Shown here in pieces: positions 1 to 4,816 of a stretch of 5,142 nucleotides of DNA; within the stretch, counting starts at the first letter, position 1, and the number at the start of each line of letters is the position of its first letter. The stretch lies in contig CALUSZ010000133.1 in the NCBI GenBank assembly GCA_944323495.1, positions 1-5,142 on the forward strand. The letters are read 5' to 3'. The stretch comes from Candidatus Gastranaerophilales bacterium (GTDB lineage: Bacteria > Cyanobacteriota > Vampirovibrionia > Gastranaerophilales > Gastranaerophilaceae). The notes below the pieces were generated by a model. It did not search any database, was not told the DNA's origin, and was given only the letters and a program-made list of their open reading frames with translations. A program made the position numbers and the translations under genes.

Positions 1-1698
1 AAAAATATTTTCACAATCAAAGGGGTAAATATTCTTTATTACTATATGCAGATGCTTGTTAATCCTGAATTGCATTCTTATAGGGTATTTCAGCTTCTTC
101 TTGCGCAGCCGTTTGGAATAAATCCAAAAGATTATCAAAAGCTATACGATAATATTTCCAAGGAAAAAACTTTTATTGATGTGATAAGAACAATTCCAGA
201 AGAAGAGTTTTTAAAGCCTGAAAAAATCAAAGAATTTATCAATACTTATGATTACTTATCAATTTACAAAACCAAGGAAAATATTAAAAATACGGTTCTT
301 GAAATTGGCGCAAGGACCGGCATCTTTAATTATTACTTAAATACAGATATCAACCAGGCTGAAAATATTTTAGGCTTAAAACGATTTGTAGATGAAGCAG
401 TAAATTATTCTGAGATTTATCATACCGGATGTTTGGAAGAATTTGTAGAGTATTTGAAAATTTTAATAGAAGACGAAATCAATATTTTAACTGAAAAAGC
501 GCCTGTTGCAATGAATGCAATCCAGCTTTGTACATACCATTCAGCTAAGGGACGGGAGTTTGAGTATGTTTATATGCCAACATTAAATGAGCATAAGTGG
601 GAAAAAGACAGAGGTTCTTTAAAGTCTGAAATTCCTGTGGATAAGGCCGAATATAAAACAGAAGACGAATTAAAAGAAATGAAGCTTTCCGACAGAATCA
701 AAGTTATGTATGTTGGAATGACAAGAGCAAAGCATACTTTAAGACTTTCATATGTCAGTGCGATAAATGGAAAAGGGGAAAACTTAAGTAAGTTTATTTA
801 TAATATTCAGGATGTTTTTGAAACCGAAGCCAAGTCCTTTGATTATACGGAACAGACTTTTTACTATGTCGCCAAACAGGCGCTTATAAAACGTGATTAT
901 GATTATAGAAAAGATTTTTGTGCACTTGTTGATGCAAAGCTTGCAGACCGTGCCTTTTCTCCAAGCGCATTTAATACATACCTAAAATGTCCGCGCCAGT
1001 ATTTGTACAATAATATTCTTGAGTTTAACGGCAAAGACAGTAATCCTGATAATATGAACTATGGCACAGCGGTTCATAGTGCATGTGAATATTTAATTAA
1101 CTTTGCTAAAGAAAAAGGAGAATATCCTTCCAAAGAAGATTTTATAAAAGAGTTTAGGATAAAATTAAATACCCTTCCTTTATCAAGTTATAATCAAAGA
1201 GCAAATCTTGAAATTCGTGGAGAAAAAGCTCTTGGCGAGTATTATCATCAAATTACATCCACTCCGATTTCTTGGTTGTATGAGGCTGAAAAACATTTGT
1301 TCTTTGAGCTTGATGGTATTAAGTTCCACGGTATCATTGACCGTATTGATAAAAACGAAAATGGAACTTTTACTATATATGATTACAAAACCGGAAATGC
1401 AAAAAAGGGGGTAGCACCTGAAGGCGAGCGTGAAGATTATTATAATCAAATGGCACTGTATAAATATTTCTTTGAAAAATCTGAAGGTGCAAAAGTTTCT
1501 AAAACAACATTCATTTACCCGGAAAATTATACTAAAAACCTTGAGCTTGAATTATGCGAAGCTGATTGTGAAGAAGTTGTTGACAAATTTAAGAATGCAA
1601 TATCTTCGATCAGAGAATATAATTTTGAGCCCTCTCATAATAAAAATGTTTGTAAATGGTGTTGCTATAAAGATTTCTGCGAGATGGAAATCGTTTAA
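1..1698 (+). CDS. UvrD/Rep-type SF1 helicase with C-terminal PD-(D/E)XK Fe-S nuclease domain, 5' partial
   Basis: This is the C-terminal part of an ATP-dependent DNA helicase-nuclease, expected to act in DNA repair or recombination. The frame is open from base 1 without a stop and the residues before the first ATG (KNIFTIKGVNILYYY) look like helicase sequence, so the ATG at 46 is internal and the Walker A half lies upstream of the window. Helicase motif V is TYHSAKGREFEYVY (about 529-570) and motif VI is VMYVGMTRAKHTLRLS (about 706-753). A RecB/AddB-like nuclease follows: FSPSAFNTYLKCPRQY (about 955-1002), a His in AVHSACEY, GIIDRID (about 1330-1350), YDYKTG (about 1378-1395) and a QxxxY motif (QMALY). 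A single Cys in KCPRQY and a terminal C-x2-C-x5-C (1651-1680) match the 4Fe-4S ligands of AddB-type nucleases. It ends with TAA. The family assignment is firm; a specific gene name is not justified because half the protein is missing. Confidence 0.92.
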   Translation, partial: KNIFTIKGVNILYYYMQMLVNPELHSYRVFQLLLAQPFGINPKDYQKLYDNISKEKTFIDVIRTIPEEEFLKPEKIKEFINTYDYLSIYKTKENIKNTVLEIGARTGIFNYYLNTDINQAENILGLKRFVDEAVNYSEIYHTGCLEEFVEYLKILIEDEINILTEKAPVAMNAIQLCTYHSAKGREFEYVYMPTLNEHKWEKDRGSLKSEIPVDKAEYKTEDELKEMKLSDRIKVMYVGMTRAKHTLRLSYVSAINGKGENLSKFIYNIQDVFETEAKSFDYTEQTFYYVAKQALIKRDYDYRKDFCALVDAKLADRAFSPSAFNTYLKCPRQYLYNNILEFNGKDSNPDNMNYGTAVHSACEYLINFAKEKGEYPSKEDFIKEFRIKLNTLPLSSYNQRANLEIRGEKALGEYYHQITSTPISWLYEAEKHLFFELDGIKFHGIIDRIDKNENGTFTIYDYKTGNAKKGVAPEGEREDYYNQMALYKYFFEKSEGAKVSKTTFIYPENYTKNLELELCEADCEEVVDKFKNAISSIREYNFEPSHNKNVCKWCCYKDFCEMEIV

Positions 1699-1760
1699 AC
1701 TTGACTTTAGCCAGCTTTAGAGTGATTGATACTGCTGTAATTAAAACAGGAGAGTCCATT

Positions 1761-1994
1761 ATGAATGAAGCTAAAGGAAAAAGCCTAACAGAATTAAGAC
1801 AAATTGCACAGTTGAGTGATGATGTTTATCACATCTCTGTTGTGTTGGAAAGATTTTGTGATTCAAGTCTAGAAATAGAAGAAATAATGCATATTCAACC
1901 AATTATTAATGTTTTACGCCAAAAAGCAGATATTTTAAATGCATATTTTATAAATTTGAACCTAAAAAATAATTTCACCGAATCTGACAGATAG
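1761..1994 (+). CDS. Small hypothetical protein, 77 aa, upstream of the DnaB-like gene
   Basis: I do not recognise a family. The ATG at 1761 is preferred over the in-frame TTG at 1701 because AGGAG at 1748-1752 sits 8 bases before it. The 77 residues (MNEAKGKSLTELRQIAQL at the start) alternate charged and hydrophobic positions and look wholly helical, with no signal peptide or membrane segment; the middle stretch LEIEEIMHIQPIINVLRQK could be an amphipathic or coiled-coil helix. The gene starts 62 bases after the helicase stop, with no terminator between, and ends 35 bases before the DnaB-like gene. It is probably co-transcribed with that gene and could be its partner, which is inference from position only. 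Coding status is supported by the good ribosome binding site and the balanced amino-acid composition. Confidence 0.65.
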   Translation: MNEAKGKSLTELRQIAQLSDDVYHISVVLERFCDSSLEIEEIMHIQPIINVLRQKADILNAYFINLNLKNNFTESDR

Positions 1995-2029
1995 ATGCTT
2001 TAAGATAAGGATATGGATTGGAGTTATTT

Positions 2030-2635
2030 ATGAAAAATTTTTCAACAGGTTTTAGTGAATTAGACAAACAGCTAGATCGTGGATTACCTGAGTCTAGTTT
2101 AACAATTATTACATATAGTCTGTCAATAGGTGAAATATCGCTTTGGTTAAGTATAGCTATGTATTTAGCATTAAAAAAACACATTCCTGTTGCAATATTT
2201 TCTCGAAACTTATCCAAAAGGGAACTTGCTAAACAAATAATATCTAATAAATTAGAAATGGATGCTTCAAAATTTAATACATATGTTTTACAACCAGAAT
2301 CTCTAAAAGAATTAGCAGATACAATGGAAGTGATGGCAAATGCGCCTATATATGTAGATTATAGCAAATCAACCACTATTATTGATATTCAAAGAAAAGC
2401 TAGGGAACTAATAAAGTCGTGTGAGAAACTCGGTGCTATTATTATTGAGGACCTTCAACTAATAAGTAATAACAATTCTGGAAAATATAATTATTTTGAG
2501 TCTTCAAAAGTTATTTTGCAGGGATTAAGAAATCTTTCCAGAGAATTAAATATTCCAATTGTTGTAAATTCAAGCTTGTTTTGCAACGAAGAAAATAGCG
2601 AAAGTCACCGCCCTGAACTTATTCATTTTATTTGA
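2030..2635 (+). CDS. Degenerate DnaB-like RecA-fold protein, catalytic motifs lost, probably truncated
   Basis: The 201 residues follow the C-terminal ATPase domain of the replicative helicase DnaB: FSTGFSELDKQLDRGL (DnaB: GFxxLDxxxxGL), PVAIFSRNLSKREL (PVAIFSLEMSKEQL), APIYVD, IQRKAREL, GAIIIEDLQLI (LIIIDYLQLM), LRNLSRELNIPIVVNSSL and HRPEL. The catalytic residues are gone. The Walker A GKT is GEI (Gly34-Glu35-Ile36), the catalytic Glu of FSLEM is Asn60, the Walker B Asp is Glu140, and the Gln and Arg of the SQLNR segment are Ser182 and Cys185. The DnaB N-terminal primase-interaction domain is absent. ATG 2030 is chosen because GGAG at 2020-2023 lies 6 bases upstream; a TTG at 2018 is a weaker alternative. 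ATP hydrolysis is unlikely. Either a repurposed pseudoenzyme paired with the 77-residue protein, or a remnant of a phage or plasmid helicase. The DnaB relation is confident; the protein's role is unknown. Confidence 0.75.
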   Translation: MKNFSTGFSELDKQLDRGLPESSLTIITYSLSIGEISLWLSIAMYLALKKHIPVAIFSRNLSKRELAKQIISNKLEMDASKFNTYVLQPESLKELADTMEVMANAPIYVDYSKSTTIIDIQRKARELIKSCEKLGAIIIEDLQLISNNNSGKYNYFESSKVILQGLRNLSRELNIPIVVNSSLFCNEENSESHRPELIHFI

Positions 2636-2737
2636 AATTACATCTACTCAAAATATGCAGATATAGTTTTTTATAAAAATATTAATAAAACCACTAATCT
2701 CCCCTACTCAAAATTCAAAAAGAGAATTTGGGGGTGA
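2636..2737 (+). pseudogene. In-frame continuation of the DnaB-like gene beyond its TGA stop
   Basis: Reading on in the same frame after the TGA at 2633-2635 gives 33 further codons up to a second TGA at 2735-2737. The segment KYADIVFYKN matches the DnaB strand DADLIMFIYRD. With E. coli DnaB recalled from memory, RP and AD are separated by 14 positions in both proteins, with the stop counted as one. The stop therefore seems to replace a single codon in an ungapped alignment, which suggests a nonsense mutation. After YKN the resemblance fades, so the C-terminal end of the domain is missing in any case. The alternative is a chance match over a short stretch. Confidence 0.45.
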
Positions 2738-2784
2738 ATAAAGATAAGAGTCTTTCAAAATTCTTCCAATCAAATTCTCTTTTT
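2717..2784. repeat. 14-bp perfect inverted repeat with 40-bp loop
   Basis: AAAAAGAGAATTTG at 2717-2730 is the exact reverse complement of CAAATTCTCTTTTT at 2771-2784. The 3' arm ends in five T residues, so in + strand RNA this could be a weak, large-loop terminator for the upstream genes. The left arm overlaps the tail of the interrupted DnaB-like frame. A third copy of the core (AATTCTCTTTT) is found at 2843-2853 in the same orientation as the right arm. Confidence 0.5.
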
Positions 2785-2793
2785 ATAACTACA

Positions 2794-2828
2794 TACTAAA
2801 AGACGCCCATATCGGGCATCTTTTAGTA
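2794..2828 (+). terminator. Probable rho-independent, likely bidirectional terminator
   Basis: The stem is TACTAAAAGA, a C/A mismatch, GCCC, a 5-base loop (2809-2813), GGGC, then TCTTTTAGTA. It has fourteen pairs with a GC-rich top and an A-tract/T-tract base, the shape of a bidirectional intrinsic terminator. It would end transcription of the helicase, 77-aa and DnaB-like gene group and isolate it from the hipBA operon. Confidence 0.75.
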
Positions 2829-2846
2829 AATCAATCTCCACTAATT

Positions 2847-2894
2847 CTCTTTTCGTGGACTGAAATACAGATACCGTAGTCCGGAGAGCAAAAG
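2847..2894. other. Weak composite hairpin, function unknown
   Basis: GGACT at 2857-2861 pairs with AGTCC at 2878-2882 around a 16-base loop, and CTTTT at 2849-2853 can pair with AAAAG at 2890-2894 across an uneven internal loop. I recognise no riboswitch or ncRNA family. Between 2829 and 2914 I see no gene and nothing stronger than this. Confidence 0.2.
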
Positions 2895-2914
2895 TCTCAA
2901 TCGTATGTATTCAC

Positions 2915-2948
2915 TAAATCCCTGTTTTTGCAAAATAACAGGGATTTA
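2915..2948. repeat. 12-bp inverted repeat, stable hairpin
   Basis: TAAATCCCTGTT at 2915-2926 is perfectly complementary to AACAGGGATTTA at 2937-2948 around a 10-base loop. The flanks lack a run of T on either strand beyond ATTTA, so it is a weaker terminator candidate than its neighbours. The CCCTG/CAGGG core recurs in the hairpin at 2998-3026, suggesting the two are related. Confidence 0.55.
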
Positions 2949-2950
2949 TA

Positions 2951-3052
2951 CATAGATGAGTACCGTAGAACCTTTTCTGTGTAAGCATTCTGGTACCAAT
3001 TCCCTGCTAAGAAAAAACAGGGAATTTTTTAATACTGAAACCCTCATCTATG
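2951..3052. other. Nested inverted repeats, possible three-way-junction RNA or small palindromic element
   Basis: The outer arms are CATAGATGAG (2951-2960) and CTCATCTATG (3043-3052). Inside are two further stems. The first is TACC-gt-AGAA (2961-2970) with TTCT-GGTA (2988-2995), eight pairs with a 2-base bulge. The second is AATTCCCTG with CAGGG​AATT (2998-3006 and 3018-3026). Together they would fold as a three-way junction of 10, 8 and 9 pairs. I see no flanking target-site duplication and no promoter that clearly drives it. A 66-codon + strand frame crossing this area (from 2956) has no ribosome binding site and runs through the operators, so I do not call it. Confidence 0.35.
2998..3030 (+). 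terminator. Probable rho-independent terminator
   Basis: AATTCCCTG (2998-3006) and CAGGGAATT (3018-3026) form a perfect 9-bp stem with an 11-base A-rich loop, followed by T residues through 3030. This is the usual intrinsic terminator form on the + strand. It lies about 135 bases before the predicted hipBA transcription start and shields that operon from read-through. If it works, a + strand RNA would end before the outer arm at 3043-3052, so the larger fold could only form on the - strand RNA or in DNA. Confidence 0.65.
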
Positions 3053-3054
3053 AA

Positions 3055-3078
3055 AAATATTCCCGTATGGGAATATTT
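3055..3078. promoter_or_regulatory. Operator 1 (distal), putative HipB site
   Basis: This is a perfect palindrome with 10-bp arms, AAATATTCCC and GGGAATATTT, around GTAT; its centre is at 3066.5. The core has the form TATTC-N8-GAATA, close in length and spacing to the TATCC-N8-GGATA operators known for E. coli HipB. It begins two bases after the outer arm of the nested repeats. Confidence 0.7.
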
Positions 3079-3102
3079 CACCATTTTTATTTTATTTTTC
3101 AT

Positions 3103-3128
3103 CTATTATTCCCGTTCGGGAATAATAG
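3103..3128. promoter_or_regulatory. Operator 2, putative HipB site just upstream of the -35 box
   Basis: This is the longest palindrome of the three: 12-bp perfect arms CTATTATTCCCG and CGGGAATAATAG around TT, with its centre at 3115.5. It ends one base before the -35 hexamer, so a bound repressor would crowd RNA polymerase. Confidence 0.75.
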
Positions 3129-3129
3129 C

Positions 3130-3157
3130 TTGACAATCACAAGAAAAAGTTTATAAT
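3130..3157 (+). promoter_or_regulatory. Sigma-70-type promoter of hipBA
   Basis: TTGACA at 3130-3135 and TATAAT at 3152-3157 are both perfect consensus hexamers, 16 bp apart. Transcription would start near 3164-3166, giving a leader of about 20 bases before hipB. The promoter is flanked and overlapped by operators 2 and 3, so it should be strong but tightly repressed. Confidence 0.85.
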
Positions 3158-3176
3158 ATTCCTGTACGGTAATATT
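3155..3176. promoter_or_regulatory. Operator 3, putative HipB site over the -10 box and start site
   Basis: AATATT at 3155-3160 and again at 3171-3176 (self-complementary hexamers) flank CCTGTACGGT, giving the same overall form as operator 1 with two mismatched positions in the core. The centre is at 3165.5. It overlaps the -10 hexamer and the predicted start, where binding would block initiation directly. It is the least perfect and perhaps weakest site. Confidence 0.7.
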
Positions 3177-3185
3177 TAGGTAAAT

Positions 3186-3395
3186 ATGATAATAAAATCG
3201 GCACAAGATATAGGAAAAATAGTCAAAGAAACTCGCAAAAAACAAAATTTTACACAAGTGCAGCTTGCCCAGCTTTCTAATGTCGGAACACGCTTTTTGT
3301 CTGATTTAGAGAATGGCAAACCGACTTGTGAAATTGATAAAGTAATAAAAGTTCTGGCAAATTTAGGCATAAAATTAGAGGTAAATAATGGTTAA
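3186..3395 (+). CDS. hipB: HipB-like antitoxin, XRE-family DNA-binding repressor
   Basis: This is the antitoxin half of a HipBA toxin-antitoxin pair. It is expected to bind HipA and, as a dimer, to repress its own operon. The 69 residues are almost entirely a Cro/C1-type helix-turn-helix: an N-terminal helix (AQDIGKIVKETRKKQNF), helix 2 about residues 24-30 (QVQLAQL), the recognition helix about residues 34-42 (GTRFLSDLE), then ENGKP and a final helix (EIDKVIKVLANLGI). The very short tail (KLEVNNG) is what remains of the segment that in E. coli HipB is longer and degradable. The ATG at 3186 has a weak AGG at 3178-3180, 5 bases away; weak initiation on a short leader is plausible. The gene overlaps hipA by 8 bases. 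Three palindromes and a consensus promoter directly upstream support autoregulation. The family call rests on the helix-turn-helix plus the hipA neighbour. Confidence 0.92.
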   Translation: MIIKSAQDIGKIVKETRKKQNFTQVQLAQLSNVGTRFLSDLENGKPTCEIDKVIKVLANLGIKLEVNNG

Positions 3396-4563
3396 AGAGC
3401 TCTCTGTAAGGTTGTATGGTTTGCAAGTCGGAGTTTTAAGACTTGTAAACGGAAAAATGGAATTCACGTATGATGAGGGGACACAAAATCAGATTTCCTT
3501 AAGTTTACCGCTTCAGAAAGAACCGTTTAAAGAAAAAGCTTGCCGGGCTTTTTTCGGAGGGTTATTGCCGGAAAATACCAATATGCGTGAATTGTTAGCT
3601 AAAAAATATAATATTAATGTTTATGATGATTTTAAGCTTTTAAAAGAAATCGGACGGGATTGTGCGGGTGCGCTTTCTTTCCATGAGATGGAAGAGCCGC
3701 AAAAACATTACCAAATGGTAAAAATAGAAGGCTCGATTTTGTCAGAGGAAGAATTAAAGAAATATCTGGAAGAACTTCCTTATCGTCCGTATTTAGGAAA
3801 AAGATTATCGCTTGCCGGTGCTCAGGAAAAAACTGCAATTTGCGTTATTGATGATAAAATTGCTTTGCCGGATGATGATGTTCCAACAACCCATATAATT
3901 AAAACAGCCTTGCCAAAATATAGCCAATCTATACAAAATGAATACATTTGTATGAAAGCTGCCAAGGAGATGGGACTTGATGTTGCCGATGTTGAGATTA
4001 GAAAAGCTGAAGATATATATTTTCTGTTAATTAAGCGTTTTGATAGGAAATATTCTAATAATTTAGAGTGTGAACGTATTTTGCAAGAAGATTTTGCCCA
4101 AAGCCTCGGTGTTCAGGCCAGAGATAAATATAAAGTTACGTTTAGGGACTGTTTAAAAGTTTTAAATCAAACCGCGACACCGGCAAATTCTAAATTAAAG
4201 TTCATAAAACAGGTAATTTTTAATTATTTAATCGGGAACACGGATGCGCATGCTAAAAACTTCTCTGTATACCTGACTCAAGGAGGTATTTCCTTAACAC
4301 CGGCTTATGACTTATTATGCTCAAGTATTTACGATTGCGACCAAAGAATAGCAATGAAGCTAGGTAAAGCTAAGTATTATGCAGAGGTAGAAGCAAAAGA
4401 CTGGGAAATTTTTGCTCAGGATTTAGATATATCGTATAAACTCGTTCAAACCGAACTTGAACGGCAAAAACAACTTTTACCGAAGGTTATTGAAAATCTC
4501 GCAAAAAAACTGGATTGTGAAGTTGGGTTTAAGATTTTGAGTTATGTAACCTCACGGATTTGA
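3388..4563 (+). CDS. hipA: HipA-family Ser/Thr kinase toxin
   Basis: HipA toxins are cytoplasmic kinases; the E. coli enzyme phosphorylates glutamyl-tRNA synthetase, halts translation and promotes persistence. The target here is unknown. The 391 residues contain the N-terminal HipA domain (about 4-100, with FFGGLLPENTNMRELLAKKY at 55-74) and the kinase domain. Visible signatures are RLSLAGAQEKTA (139-150; Ser141 corresponds to the autophosphorylated Ser150 of E. coli), TTHIIK with ATP-contacting Lys172, IKRFDR (215-220), the catalytic loop GNTDAHAKNFS (283-293; Asp286) and the metal-binding PAYDLL (305-310; Asp308). All are intact, so the kinase should be active. It is somewhat shorter than the 440-residue E. 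coli protein but has both N-terminal and kinase parts in one chain, unlike split HipS/HipT systems. AGAGG at 3377-3381 lies 6 bases before the ATG, inside hipB, so translation is coupled. Stop is TGA. Confidence 0.96.
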   Translation: MVKELSVRLYGLQVGVLRLVNGKMEFTYDEGTQNQISLSLPLQKEPFKEKACRAFFGGLLPENTNMRELLAKKYNINVYDDFKLLKEIGRDCAGALSFHEMEEPQKHYQMVKIEGSILSEEELKKYLEELPYRPYLGKRLSLAGAQEKTAICVIDDKIALPDDDVPTTHIIKTALPKYSQSIQNEYICMKAAKEMGLDVADVEIRKAEDIYFLLIKRFDRKYSNNLECERILQEDFAQSLGVQARDKYKVTFRDCLKVLNQTATPANSKLKFIKQVIFNYLIGNTDAHAKNFSVYLTQGGISLTPAYDLLCSSIYDCDQRIAMKLGKAKYYAEVEAKDWEIFAQDLDISYKLVQTELERQKQLLPKVIENLAKKLDCEVGFKILSYVTSRI

Positions 4564-4634
4564 AAGATTTAATAATAACAATTTTTACTGCAGGGATAGC
4601 AATATTTGCCTTCTTTTTTTATTTTTTCATATAA
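4560..4634 (+). CDS. Possible 24-aa hydrophobic peptide overlapping the hipA stop
   Basis: A TTG at 4560-4562 overlaps the hipA TGA (TTGA junction) and opens a frame of 24 codons to TAA at 4632-4634. The peptide starts MKDLIITIFT and ends FFFYFFI: two charged residues, then one uninterrupted hydrophobic stretch able to span a membrane. This is the form of many small membrane peptides. Against it are a non-ATG start, no clear ribosome binding site apart from possible coupling to hipA, and a T-rich sequence that yields Phe/Ile codons by chance. Confidence 0.25.
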   Translation: MKDLIITIFTAGIAIFAFFFYFFI

Positions 4635-4758
4635 ATGGAGATAGCGCGTTTAACGGCAATTACGCGATTTGCGACGGAGTTTTACTCCTTGCAAATCGCT
4701 TCAGCCTCAGCTCGCTCCCGCTCGAACCCGCTGACAAGGCTCCGCCTTGTGCGGGTTC
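4635..4758. repeat. GC-richer palindromic element (REP-like or tRNA/tmRNA-derived)
   Basis: This stretch is much richer in G+C than the genes around it and has no credible reading frame. It contains two strong hairpins. At 4664-4699, GCGATTTGC pairs with GCAAATCGC, with an inner stem GGAGT/ACTCC. At 4724-4758, GAACCCGC and GCGGGTTC enclose ACAAGGC/GCCTTGT with a TCC loop. Its left edge, TGGAGATAGCG at 4635-4645, matches 10 of 11 bases of the tmRNA 3' end region at 4817-4827, and TCGAACCCGC (4722-4731) is repeated exactly in the tmRNA T-arm region (4832-4841). It may be an interspersed repeat or a remnant of integration at ssrA. The second hairpin could also help end hipBA transcription. Confidence 0.55.
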
Positions 4759-4777
4759 TTAACTCTACAATCTGAGC

Positions 4778-4814
4778 AATAAAAAAGGACTACATAATGT
4801 AGTCCTTTTTTATT
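4778..4814. terminator. Bidirectional rho-independent terminator between hipBA and ssrA
   Basis: This near-perfect palindrome is centred at 4796: AATAAAAAA, GGACTAC, loop, GTAGTCC, TTTTTTATT. On either strand it gives a GC-containing stem followed by six T residues. On the - strand it begins 3 bases after the mature tmRNA 3' end, the standard place for the ssrA terminator; on the + strand it can stop transcripts from hipBA. Confidence 0.9.
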
Positions 4815-4816
4815 AC

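Noticed and set aside
46..48. ATG as the start of the helicase-nuclease gene
   Set aside because: The frame is open back to base 1, the preceding residues resemble helicase sequence, and there is no ribosome binding site. A protein starting here would lack the ATP-binding half. Treated as a gene cut by the window edge.
1183..1449. 88-codon - strand frame, and + strand frames at 1208 and 1430, inside the helicase gene
   Set aside because: All lie within a well-supported coding region in another frame and have low-complexity Ile/Lys/Leu-rich products typical of AT-rich shadow frames.
1701..1733. TTGACT as a -35 box for a promoter before the 77-aa gene, or TTG as its start codon
   Set aside because: The best -10 match (GATACT at 1728-1733) is 21 bases away, too far. 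TTG 1701 has no ribosome binding site, while ATG 1761 has a good one.
2644..2714. 11-bp direct repeat CTACTCAAAAT (2644-2654 and 2704-2714)
   Set aside because: One repeat of this length is not surprising in AT-rich DNA of this size, and no array, regular spacing or partner structure supports a CRISPR or iteron.
2857..2882. GGACT/AGTCC hairpin as an integron attC site, group I intron core or riboswitch
   Set aside because: The conserved attC ends, intron core pairings and known aptamer motifs are not present; only a 5-bp stem supports it.
2956..3156. 66-codon + strand frame in the intergenic region
   Set aside because: It has no ribosome binding site, runs through a terminator and two palindromic operators, and has no recognisable protein features.
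3176..3838. - strand frames opposite hipB and hipA
   Set aside because: They are antisense shadows of confidently identified genes, with no ribosome binding sites or motifs.
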